Below, piece by piece: positions 1 to 8,204 of a stretch of DNA of 64,000 nt. Origin of the DNA: Massilia sp. 9I (GTDB lineage: Bacteria > Pseudomonadota > Gammaproteobacteria > Burkholderiales > Burkholderiaceae_D). Location: the NCBI RefSeq assembly GCF_902506415.1, contig NZ_LR733275.1:2519795-2583794 (forward strand), given 5' to 3'. The notes under the pieces are model-generated. The model did no database searches. It saw only the letters and a list, made by a program, of their open reading frames with translations, and was not told the origin of the DNA. Both the position numbers and the translations under genes were made by a program. Every line of letters begins with the position of its first letter. Within the stretch, counting starts at the first letter, position 1.

Positions 1-3000
1 CGGGCGTCGAATACCAGGTGCAGTTCGCCGCCCCGGCCGGCAGCGTGTTCACCCGTGCAGACCAGGGCGACGATGCCGGCGACAGCGATGCCGGCGCCAA
101 CGGCAAATCGCAGATCGTCAAGCTGGCCTCCGGCGAAAACAACACCACCATCGACGCCGGCGTCTACACCCCGGCCAGCCTCGGCGACCGCGTCTGGATG
201 GACGCGAATGCCAACGGCCAGCAGGATGCGGGCGAAACCGGTGTCGCGGGCGTCACCGTGACCCTGATCGGCGGCGGCGCCGATGGCCTGGTCTCGACCA
301 CGGCCGACAACACCAGCGCCAGCACCACGACCGACGCCAACGGCAACTACAAGTTCGAAGGCCTGACGCCCGGCACCGAGTACCAGCTGCAATTCAGCGC
401 ACCGGCCGGCAGCATCTTCACCGCTGCCGACAAGGGCGACGACGCCAGCGACAGCGATGCCGGCGCCAACGGCAAGTCGCAGATCGTCAAGCTGGCATCC
501 GGCGAGAACAACACCAGCATCGACGCCGGCGTCTACAAGCCGGCCAGCCTGGGCGACCGCGTCTGGCTCGACGCCAACGGCAACGGCCAGCAGGACAGCG
601 GCGAAACCGGCGTGGCCGGCGTGAAAGTCACCCTGATCGGCGGCGGCGCCGACGGCCAAGTCGCGACGACCGCCGACAATACTAGCGCCGAGACCACCAC
701 CGACGTCAACGGCAACTACAAGTTCGACAACCTCGCGCCTGGCATGGAATACCAGGTCAAGTTCGATAAACCCACCGGTACCGTGTTCACCGCCCAGGAC
801 AAGGGCGCAGACACCAGCGACTCGGACGCGAGCAGCGCCGGCATGTCCCAGGTCGTCAAGCTGGCCGCCGGCGAGAACAACACCACCATCGACGCCGGGG
901 TCTACAAGACCGCCAGCCTGGGCGACCGCGTCTGGCACGACGTCAACGCCAACGGACAGCAGGATGCGGGCGAGACCGGCGTGGGCGGCGTGAGCGTGGT
1001 CCTGATCGGCGGCGGCGCCGATGGCCTGATCTCGACCACCGCCGACAATACCAGCGCGACCACCACGACGGACGCTAACGGGAACTACAAGTTCGAGGGC
1101 TTGACCCCGGGCATGGAATACCAGGTGCAGTTCGTCGCCCCGGCCGGCGCCGTCTTCAGCCCCGTCGACAAGGGCGACGATGCCAGCGACAGCGATGCAG
1201 GCAGCAACGGCAAGTCGCAGATCGTCAAGCTGGCCTCCGGCGAGCACAACTCGACCATCGACGCCGGCGGCTACATGACGGCCAGCATCGGCGACCGCAT
1301 CTGGGCCGACGCCAACGGCAACGGCATCCAGGACGCGGGCGAAGCCAGCGTCGCAGGTGTCGTCGTCAACCTGGTCAATGCGGCCGGCGCCACGGTCGCA
1401 ACCCGCACCACCGGTGCGGATGGCCTCTACCTGTTCGACAACCTGACGCCGGGCGACTATCGCGTCGACGTCAACCTCGCCAGCCTGCCGAGCGGTTATG
1501 TTGTCACGACCAGGAACGCGAGCGGCAGCACCGCGCTGAACGACAGCGACGCGGATCCGACCACCGGCCGCACCGCCTACACCACTCTCGAATCGGGCGA
1601 GTCCGACCGCAGCTGGGATATCGGCATCAAGGCGCGCTCGGTCGGCATCGACATCGAAAAGCTGGTGCATGTCGAATATACGACGCCGGCCGCAAGCGCC
1701 CCGGCAGAAGGCTTGACCCCCGGCTTCTGGAAGAACCACACCGGCGCCGGCGGCGCTCCGCTGAGCGGCTGGCCGGAGACCGGCCTGTCGCCGAGCGCCA
1801 GCTACGAGGCCCTGTTCGGAGTCGACGTTCCGAACTCCGCGCCTACCCTGCTGCAGGCGCTCAGTGCCAATGGCGGCGGCGTCGAAGCGCTGCTGCGCCA
1901 CTCGGCCGCGGCGCTGCTCAATGCCGCCAACCCGTACATCAACTACCAGTACACCACGGCCCAGGTCATCTCCATGGTGAAGTCCGCATTCGCGAGCGGC
2001 GACTTCGAAACGACCAAGAACCTGCTGGCCAAGCAGAACGAGCTGGAAGCGAACCTGAAGGACCTGGCCCCGACGGCGACCAACGTGGTTACCCAGGACG
2101 TCGACGCCGATACGGCGGACGCGGGTCCGACCGGCCCGGTCGGCGGCAAGGCCGTGTTCACCTACATCGTCAAGAATACCGGCAGTGTCGAACTGGGTAA
2201 CGTGAGCGTCGTGGACGACAAGATCGCCGGCCTGAGCTTCGTGGGCGGCGACACCGACAAGGACGGCAAGCTGGACGTCAACGAGACCTGGACCTACAAG
2301 GGCTCCGAAACGATCGCGTCGACGGCGGTGCGCGTCAACACCGGCACCGTGACCGCGAAGGACCTGGTCTCGAACGTCGCGGTGAGCGATTCGGACGTGG
2401 CCTACTACAACGGCACGACGCCGGGCCAGTCCCTTGGCGACCGTCTGTGGCTGGACAACGACGGCAACGGTATCCAGGACGCCGGCGAAGCCGGTGTCGC
2501 CGGCGCCACCGTGCAGCTCAAGAACAGCAGCGGCACCGTGCTGCAGACCACGACGACCGATGTCAACGGCTACTACGGCTTCAACGTCAGCACCGGCAGC
2601 TACATGGTGACGTTCCAGACGCCGACCGGCTACGTGGTCACCGGAAAGGACCTCGGCGGCAACGATGCTACCGACAGCGACATCGATGCGGTCACCAAGA
2701 CCACCGGCGTGATCAATATCGTCAGCGGCCAGCAGAACCAGACCGTCGACGCCGGCGTGTACCAGACCGCTTCGCTGGGCAACCGCATCTGGCTCGACGC
2801 CAACGCCAATGGCCGCCAGGATACGGGCGAGTCCGGCGTGGGCGGCGTGTCCGTGACCCTGATCGGCGGCGGCGCCGACCGCCTCCTGTCGACCACGGCC
2901 GACAATACCAGCGTGACGATGACCACGTCGGCCGACGGCAGCTACCTGTTCAACGGCCTGACGCCAGGCGTCGAATACCAGGTCCAGTTCGGCAAGCCGT

Positions 3001-4469
3001 CCGGCTACGGCTTCACGCTGGCCGATAGCGGCGACGACGCCGGCGATTCGGACGCCAACACCAGCACCGGCAAGTCGCAGATCGTCAAGCTGGTCTCGGG
3101 CGAGGTGAATACCAGCGTCGACGCCGGCCTGGTCGCGCGCGGCTCGATCGGCGACACGGTGTGGGAGGACGTGAACTACAACGGCATCCGCGACGCGAAC
3201 GAAGCAGGCATCAAGGGCGTCACCGTGCGCCTGCTGAATTCGGCCGGCACCGTCATCGAAACGACTACTACCGACAGCAACGGCAAGTACCTGTTCGACG
3301 ACCTGAACGCAGGCAGCTACCGCGTCGAAGTGGTCGAACCGAGCGGCTACTTCGTCACCAAGCAGAACCAGGGCACAAACGATGCCGTCGATTCGGACAT
3401 CGACACCGTCTACGGCAGGACCAGCCTGATCACCCTGACCCAGGGCGAGAACGAACTGACCTGGGATGCGGGCCTGTACCGCAAGGCTTCGCTGGGCGAC
3501 AAGGTGTGGGAAGACCTGGACCACGACGACATCCAGGATTCCGGCGAAGGCGGCATTGCGGGCGTCACCGTGAAGCTGTACACCTCGGCGGGCGTGCTGG
3601 TCGCGACCACCAAGACCAACACCAGCGGCAATTACAAGTTCAGCGATCTGGATCCTGGCACCTACTACCTGCAGTTCGACAAGAACGATGTCATCTACAA
3701 GGGCATCAACATGGACAACTGGATGTGGGCGAGCAAGAACATCGGCAGCAACGATGCGATCGACTCGGACGTCAACGGTGACGGCGTCGCCAAGACCAAC
3801 GTGACCCGCACCGACAACATCAGCCTGAGCTCGGGTGAGAACGACATGAGCTGGGATGCGGCGATCACCCCGATCGCGATCGACCTGAACGGCGACGGCG
3901 TGCACACCGTGGCGCGCAGTGCATCGAACGCCACCTTCGACCTGCTCGGCACCGGCCGCGCGATCGCCTCGGGCTGGTTGTCTAGCGAAGACGGCTTCCT
4001 GGCGGTCGACGCCGACGGCAACGGCAAGATCGACAGCATCGCCGAACTGTTCGGCGGCGCAAGCAAGGGCGCCGGCTTCAACCAGCTGGCAGGCTATGAC
4101 AGCAACCGCGACGGCGTGGTGGATGCACAGGATGCCGCGTTCGGCGAACTGCGTATCTGGCGCGACGCCAACGGCAACCACCAGACCGACGCCGGCGAGC
4201 TGATGACGCTCGCAGAAGCCGGCGTGGTGTCGCTGAAGGTCGCCTACGTCGAGCTGCCCTTCGTCGACGCCCAGGGCAACCTGCACCTCGAGCGCAGCAG
4301 CGCCACCCTGGCCTCGGGCGCCACGGCCGACATGACCGACGTCTACTTCGCAATCGACGCCCGCGACGCCGAGCACGGCGCGCCGACCCTGGCCGAACTG
4401 CTGGCCGGTATCGAAGAGGCGCCGGTGGTGCCGGTGGCCGTGGTGGGCCAGCCGCTGCCGGTGATGTAA
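1..4469 (+). CDS. SdrD B-like repeat surface protein, 5' end missing
   Basis: The frame is open from the first bases, so the true start lies upstream; an internal GTG at 18 is not the start. About nine SdrD B-like (Cna_B-type, beta-sandwich) units can be seen, each opening with a GDRVW-type motif followed by DANGNGQQD and closing with an NxTxDAGVY-type motif. They begin near 171, 540, 909, 1278, 2415, 2766, 3138 and 3483, plus a partial first unit. A TPGFWKNH-type domain lies at about 1710-1980 and a DUF11-like segment (FTYIVKNTGSVELGNVSV) at about 2085-2410. The C-terminal 200 residues carry EF-hand-like Asp-rich loops (DLNGDGV, DADGNGKID, DSNRDGVVD), suggesting calcium binding. The likely role is an extracellular stalk or adhesin. 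No LPXTG or membrane anchor is visible at the end, so export by a type I-like route is plausible but unproven. Confidence 0.85.
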   Translation, partial: GVEYQVQFAAPAGSVFTRADQGDDAGDSDAGANGKSQIVKLASGENNTTIDAGVYTPASLGDRVWMDANANGQQDAGETGVAGVTVTLIGGGADGLVSTTADNTSASTTTDANGNYKFEGLTPGTEYQLQFSAPAGSIFTAADKGDDASDSDAGANGKSQIVKLASGENNTSIDAGVYKPASLGDRVWLDANGNGQQDSGETGVAGVKVTLIGGGADGQVATTADNTSAETTTDVNGNYKFDNLAPGMEYQVKFDKPTGTVFTAQDKGADTSDSDASSAGMSQVVKLAAGENNTTIDAGVYKTASLGDRVWHDVNANGQQDAGETGVGGVSVVLIGGGADGLISTTADNTSATTTTDANGNYKFEGLTPGMEYQVQFVAPAGAVFSPVDKGDDASDSDAGSNGKSQIVKLASGEHNSTIDAGGYMTASIGDRIWADANGNGIQDAGEASVAGVVVNLVNAAGATVATRTTGADGLYLFDNLTPGDYRVDVNLASLPSGYVVTTRNASGSTALNDSDADPTTGRTAYTTLESGESDRSWDIGIKARSVGIDIEKLVHVEYTTPAASAPAEGLTPGFWKNHTGAGGAPLSGWPETGLSPSASYEALFGVDVPNSAPTLLQALSANGGGVEALLRHSAAALLNAANPYINYQYTTAQVISMVKSAFASGDFETTKNLLAKQNELEANLKDLAPTATNVVTQDVDADTADAGPTGPVGGKAVFTYIVKNTGSVELGNVSVVDDKIAGLSFVGGDTDKDGKLDVNETWTYKGSETIASTAVRVNTGTVTAKDLVSNVAVSDSDVAYYNGTTPGQSLGDRLWLDNDGNGIQDAGEAGVAGATVQLKNSSGTVLQTTTTDVNGYYGFNVSTGSYMVTFQTPTGYVVTGKDLGGNDATDSDIDAVTKTTGVINIVSGQQNQTVDAGVYQTASLGNRIWLDANANGRQDTGESGVGGVSVTLIGGGADRLLSTTADNTSVTMTTSADGSYLFNGLTPGVEYQVQFGKPSGYGFTLADSGDDAGDSDANTSTGKSQIVKLVSGEVNTSVDAGLVARGSIGDTVWEDVNYNGIRDANEAGIKGVTVRLLNSAGTVIETTTTDSNGKYLFDDLNAGSYRVEVVEPSGYFVTKQNQGTNDAVDSDIDTVYGRTSLITLTQGENELTWDAGLYRKASLGDKVWEDLDHDDIQDSGEGGIAGVTVKLYTSAGVLVATTKTNTSGNYKFSDLDPGTYYLQFDKNDVIYKGINMDNWMWASKNIGSNDAIDSDVNGDGVAKTNVTRTDNISLSSGENDMSWDAAITPIAIDLNGDGVHTVARSASNATFDLLGTGRAIASGWLSSEDGFLAVDADGNGKIDSIAELFGGASKGAGFNQLAGYDSNRDGVVDAQDAAFGELRIWRDANGNHQTDAGELMTLAEAGVVSLKVAYVELPFVDAQGNLHLERSSATLASGATADMTDVYFAIDARDAEHGAPTLAELLAGIEEAPVVPVAVVGQPLPVM
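171..1646 (+). repeat. Tandem 369-bp coding repeats (SdrD B units)
   Basis: Three consecutive units start at 171, 540 and 909 with an exact 369-bp (123-codon) period, and a fourth, more diverged unit starts at 1278. The first three are close at the DNA level: the stretch encoding IGGGADG and TTADNTSA recurs almost unchanged in each, and again in the unit at 2766. Such repeats allow unit number to change by recombination and can cause assembly collapse. Confidence 0.8.
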
Positions 4470-4475
4470 GGGGAA

Positions 4476-4499
4476 CGGGGCCGGAGAAATCCGGCCCCG
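4476..4499. terminator. Hairpin between convergent genes
   Basis: A perfect 9-bp inverted repeat (cggggccgg at 4476-4484, ccggccccg at 4491-4499) with a 6-nt loop starts seven bases after the surface-protein stop and ends 15 bases before the convergent DUF4214 gene stop. It has no T-tract on either side, so it is a hairpin of terminator type rather than a textbook intrinsic terminator. Confidence 0.5.
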
Positions 4500-4514
4500 G
4501 AATGTGGCTTGCGC

Positions 4515-5651
4515 TTACTGCGGGATCGGGACTGCGCGCAGGGTGCTGGTGGCAGTGCAGGTGGCCACGTGGTTGTCCAGCGTCCAGCGGTTCGCGGTGC
4601 GGTCGAACATGGTGCCGCTGAACTCGCGCGTGGCGCTGTCATAGCTCAGGTCGAGGCGAATCCCGCCGCTGCTGTAGTAGCGCGTGAGGGGCGTCACCAT
4701 GACCTCCTCGTCCGGATAGACCACGTCGAAATAGACCACAGCGGGGCCATTCGCGGACGGTAAGTAGGTCCCCACCACGACCTCTTTTTCCAGGTACAGC
4801 GTCGCTCTCTTCTGCGCCGCATCGAGAACGATGCGCAGGTCGGCCGTGATGGTCTCCCCCAGCTGCGAGGGCGCTTCGCAATACAGGGATGCGCTGCAGT
4901 TCGTACCCAAACAATGCGTTGGCGGCACCTCGACGGCCGTGGTGCGCGTGGTAACGCGGAACATGCCGTCCAGCGACTGCACCGGACCCGGGAGCCAGAT
5001 GCCGCCGCGCACGTCCGCCGCCACCTGCGCCTTGTTTTCCTCGCCGTCGCTGAACATCGCCAGCATCTGCGCCGGCGTCACGGCGCCGGCATTGAGCAGC
5101 TTGAGCCAGTAGTCGTAGCCCGCCGGGTCGGGCTGCCGGTGCAGCACGTTCTGGTAGTAGCGCGAGAGCAGGTCGGCGTTGCCCGGCGCGGTTCCATACA
5201 GGGTACGGAATTCCGGGGACTTGAGGAACTCGGCCGCGATACTGCCGATATCCATGCCCTTGTCGGCCGCGTCCAGCCAGAAGGCATAGCCGCCGGCGTC
5301 CGGCTTGCGATCAAAAGCCGCCTGGTAGACCCGGTACACGGTGCCGCCGTTGCCCTCGGTATCGATGACCAGCGTGCCGTCGGCGAAACGCAGGCGCTGC
5401 ACGCCGGCTTCCACCGCCACGCTGCGGCCGCTCGCCAGATGGACCACGGTCGCGCCCTTGGCGCCCAGGGTGACCTGATAGGCGGCGCGCACCTCCTCGA
5501 ACGCCTGGGTCCGCGCTGCCGACAGCGCCGCGGCGGACTGGAACACGGTCGCTGCCGTCCGGGCCGGCGCCGGCAAGACCCGGTCTTCCTGGCCGCCACT
5601 GCATGCGGCCAGCAACAGCGCCACCCCGGTGGCTACAAGCGTATTGCGCAT
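4515..5651 (-). CDS. DUF4214 domain lipoprotein
   Basis: A 378-residue secreted lipoprotein. The N-terminus has a hydrophobic h-region ending in LAAC with the lipidation Cys at residue 17. Residues about 95-200 hold two DUF4214-type helical repeats (VYRVYQAAFDRKPDAGGYAFW and the later YYQNVLHRQPDPAGYDYWL). This domain is common in surface-layer-like and adhesin proteins. The remaining 170 residues contain four Cys, which could form disulfides, and match no family I recognise. The start is supported by a strong purine-rich ribosome site (gggagagag) five bases upstream. The gene converges on the SdrD-type protein, so a cell-surface role is plausible, but the exact function is unknown. Confidence 0.75.
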   Translation of the reverse strand: MRNTLVATGVALLLAACSGGQEDRVLPAPARTAATVFQSAAALSAARTQAFEEVRAAYQVTLGAKGATVVHLASGRSVAVEAGVQRLRFADGTLVIDTEGNGGTVYRVYQAAFDRKPDAGGYAFWLDAADKGMDIGSIAAEFLKSPEFRTLYGTAPGNADLLSRYYQNVLHRQPDPAGYDYWLKLLNAGAVTPAQMLAMFSDGEENKAQVAADVRGGIWLPGPVQSLDGMFRVTTRTTAVEVPPTHCLGTNCSASLYCEAPSQLGETITADLRIVLDAAQKRATLYLEKEVVVGTYLPSANGPAVVYFDVVYPDEEVMVTPLTRYYSSGGIRLDLSYDSATREFSGTMFDRTANRWTLDNHVATCTATSTLRAVPIPQ

Positions 5652-5684
5652 CTACTCTCTCCCTGATGTTGTCGAAATGCGCCC

Positions 5685-5714
5685 ATTGTAGGGATGGCGC
5701 CATGGCAACTCCAA
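5685..5714 (-). promoter_or_regulatory. Candidate sigma70 promoter for the DUF4214 gene
   Basis: On the minus strand a TACAAT -10 (5690-5685) lies 34 bases upstream of the ATG. A weak TTGGAG -35 (5714-5709) precedes it with 18-bp spacing. The assignment rests on sequence match only. Confidence 0.4.
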
Positions 5715-5762
5715 CCGCTGTGCATAATGTCGCGACCGCGACATCCGGCCGGCGCGCGCGCT

Positions 5763-5782
5763 GTTTAGTAAACGCGCTAAAC
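5763..5782. promoter_or_regulatory. Candidate LacI-family operator
   Basis: GTTTAGTAAACGCGCTAAAC is an inverted repeat with GTTTAG and CTAAAC arms around 8 bp. The left part, GTTTAGTAAAC, is itself a perfect 11-bp palindrome. It lies 25 bp upstream of the candidate -35 of the mannosidase operon, whose third gene encodes a LacI-type regulator. Binding by that regulator is inferred. Confidence 0.5.
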
Positions 5783-5806
5783 ATGGGCTGGCTTATCATC
5801 GCTTTC

Positions 5807-5835
5807 TTGCCGGAAAAGCAAACTCGGCATATATA
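5807..5835 (+). promoter_or_regulatory. Candidate sigma70 promoter of the mannoside operon
   Basis: TTGCCG (5807-5812) and TATATA (5830-5835) are separated by exactly 17 bp. Transcription would begin near 5842. That places the upstream in-frame ATG at 5835 inside the -10 and so supports translation starting at 5868. Confidence 0.55.
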
Positions 5836-5867
5836 TGCAAGACGAGAATGCCATCGTTGGAGACCAC

Positions 5868-8204
5868 ATGACTGTCCGTTCCGCCCGCGCCGCCCTGCTC
5901 TTGCCCATCTTCGGCGCCTGTGTCGCACTGGCCCACGCCGCCCCGCCGGGCAGCCCCGCCGCCGCCGTGAACGTCTTCATCGGTACCGGCGGCGACGGCC
6001 ACACCTTCCCCGGCGCCACCCGCCCCTTCGGCATGGTCCAGCTCAGCCCCGATACCCAGGTGCGCCACTTCCGCCAGAGCTATCCCTGGGCTGCCGGCTA
6101 CCGCTACGACGACACGTCCATCCTCGGTTTTTCGCACACCCACTTCTCCGGCAGCGGCCACTCCGACCTGGGCGACGTGCTGCTGATGCCCTTCAGCGGC
6201 GAGACCAAGCTGGAACCGGGCTACCCCGAACGCCCCTTCTCGGGCTACCGCTCGCGCTTCTCGCATGACCAAGAAAAGGCAGAACCGGGCTACTACGCGG
6301 TGCGCCTGAAGGACAACGAGGTGGACGTCGAGCTGACCACGAGCGAGCGCGTCGGCCTGCACCGCTACCGCTTCGGCAAGGACGCGCCGGCCAAGGTGAT
6401 CCTCGACCTGCGCCAGAGCATCTACGACTACGGCAGCAAGAACCTGTGGTCGCGCCTGCGCGTGCGCGACGCCGCCACCCTCACCGGCATGCGCGAGACG
6501 CGCGGCTGGGCGCCCGGCCGCCAGCTCTACTTCGCCATCCGGTTCTCACGCCCGATCAGTGCGCGCCAGCTGCTCAACCGCGAGGAAGCCGTCGAATACC
6601 GCGGCTTCGCGGCGCCCGGCAAGACCCCGGCCGACAAGGTGCTGGTCGAAGGCAAGGCCCTGGTCGCCGCGCTGGAATTCGGCGTCCCCGCCGACGGCAC
6701 TTTGCTGGTGAAGGTGGCCTTGTCGCCGGTCAGCGAAGACAATGCCATCGCCAATCTGGACGAGATGCCGGGCTGGGACTTCGACGCCGAACGGGGCCGC
6801 GCCTCGACCGCCTGGAACGAGGCGCTGTCCGCGGTGAAGGCGGAGGCGCCCGAACCGATGCGCACGATGTTCTATACCGCCCTCTACCACAGCATGCTGG
6901 CGCCTTCGCTGTTCATGGACCGCGACGGGCGCTACCGCGGACCGGACAATCAGGTGCACCAGGCCAAGGGCTTCGACTTCCATTCCACCTTCTCGCTGTG
7001 GGACACCTATCGCGCCCTGCATCCCTTGCTGACCCTGGTGGCGCCGGAGAAGCGCAACGCCGATTTCGTGAATTCCCTGATCGCCGCCCAGCAGCACAGC
7101 CCCTACGGCATTCTGCCGGTGTGGTCTTTCCATGGCCAGGAGACCTGGTGCATGATCGGCTACCACGCGGTGCCGGTGATCGCCGATGCCTACATGAAGG
7201 GCATCAAGGGCTTCGACGCCGACAAGGCGCTGGCCGCCATGACGGCGTCCGCCGAATATGGCCCCTACGGCGGGCTGGCACACTATATGAAGCTGGGCTA
7301 CGTGCCGATCGACCGCGAGCCGGAAGCGGCTTCCAAGACGGTGGAGTACGCGTTCGATGACTGGACCATCGCGCGCATGGCCGAGAAGATGGGCCGCAAG
7401 GACGTCGCCGCCACCTACTACAAGCGGGCCCAGAACTACCGCAACGTGTTCGACCGCGAGACCGGGTTCATCCGCGCGCGCAAATCGACCGGCGAGTTCC
7501 GCACGCCCTTCAACCCGGTACAGTCGAACTTCGGCAGCGACTATACCGAGGGTAGCGCATGGCAGTACTCCTGGTATATGCCGCACGATAACGCCGGGCT
7601 GATCTCGATGCTGGGCGGGGACGCCGCGCTGGCGGCTAAACTGGACCAGGTGTTCGACGCCAAGGTGGAGGACAATGTCTACGCCCATATGGAAGACATC
7701 TCGGGCCTGATCGGCCACTACGCCCACGGCAACGAGCCCTCGCACCACGTCGCCTACTTGTACAACTACGCCGGCGCCCCTTGGCGCACGCAGGAACGCC
7801 TGGCCAATATCATGGCGACCCAGTACTACAACCGCCCGGACGGCCTGTCCGGCAACGACGACCTGGGCCAGATGTCGGCCTGGTTCGCCTTTACCGCGCT
7901 GGGCTTCTATCCGGTCGCCCCGGGGAGCAACGAGTACGTGATCGGCCGCCCCTTCCTGGAACGCGCGCAGCTCAAGCTGCCGAACGGGAAGCGCTTCACC
8001 GTGCGCGCCGAGGGCTTGTCGGACGCAAACGGCTATGTCGGCCGCGTCACCTTGAACGGCAAACCGCTTGCCCGCACCTACCTGACGCACGAGGACATCA
8101 CCGCCGGCGGCGAACTGGTGTTCACCATGCAGGCGACGCCCAACAAGGACTGGGGCAAGGAACGCACTGCCCGCCCCTACACCCAGACCGCCTACCAGCC
8201 ATGA
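5868..8204 (+). CDS. GH92 family alpha-mannosidase, exported (first copy)
   Basis: The 778-residue product is a glycoside hydrolase family 92 enzyme. These are calcium-dependent exo-acting alpha-mannosidases that trim mannose from glycans. A signal peptide ends near AHA at residues 23-25. The N-terminal beta-sandwich begins VNVFIGTGGDGHTFPGATRPFGMVQ, here quoted only as the family hallmark around residues 34-58. The conserved TEGSAWQYSW carries the probable catalytic acid Glu561, and GNDDLGQMSAW carries the conserved Asp pair 664-665 expected to act as general base. Start 5868 is preferred over 5835 because GGAG lies seven bases before it and a good signal peptide follows. It overlaps the next gene by ATGA and probably acts in the periplasm. 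Confidence 0.9.
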   Translation: MTVRSARAALLLPIFGACVALAHAAPPGSPAAAVNVFIGTGGDGHTFPGATRPFGMVQLSPDTQVRHFRQSYPWAAGYRYDDTSILGFSHTHFSGSGHSDLGDVLLMPFSGETKLEPGYPERPFSGYRSRFSHDQEKAEPGYYAVRLKDNEVDVELTTSERVGLHRYRFGKDAPAKVILDLRQSIYDYGSKNLWSRLRVRDAATLTGMRETRGWAPGRQLYFAIRFSRPISARQLLNREEAVEYRGFAAPGKTPADKVLVEGKALVAALEFGVPADGTLLVKVALSPVSEDNAIANLDEMPGWDFDAERGRASTAWNEALSAVKAEAPEPMRTMFYTALYHSMLAPSLFMDRDGRYRGPDNQVHQAKGFDFHSTFSLWDTYRALHPLLTLVAPEKRNADFVNSLIAAQQHSPYGILPVWSFHGQETWCMIGYHAVPVIADAYMKGIKGFDADKALAAMTASAEYGPYGGLAHYMKLGYVPIDREPEAASKTVEYAFDDWTIARMAEKMGRKDVAATYYKRAQNYRNVFDRETGFIRARKSTGEFRTPFNPVQSNFGSDYTEGSAWQYSWYMPHDNAGLISMLGGDAALAAKLDQVFDAKVEDNVYAHMEDISGLIGHYAHGNEPSHHVAYLYNYAGAPWRTQERLANIMATQYYNRPDGLSGNDDLGQMSAWFAFTALGFYPVAPGSNEYVIGRPFLERAQLKLPNGKRFTVRAEGLSDANGYVGRVTLNGKPLARTYLTHEDITAGGELVFTMQATPNKDWGKERTARPYTQTAYQP

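Noticed and set aside
171-1646. Regular repeats considered as a CRISPR array
   Set aside because: The unit is 369 bp, fully coding and in frame, with no short repeat/spacer pattern.
5835-5867. Upstream ATG at 5835 as start of the first GH92 gene
   Set aside because: It overlaps the predicted -10 box and would put 11 polar residues before the signal peptide; ATG 5868 has a proper ribosome site.
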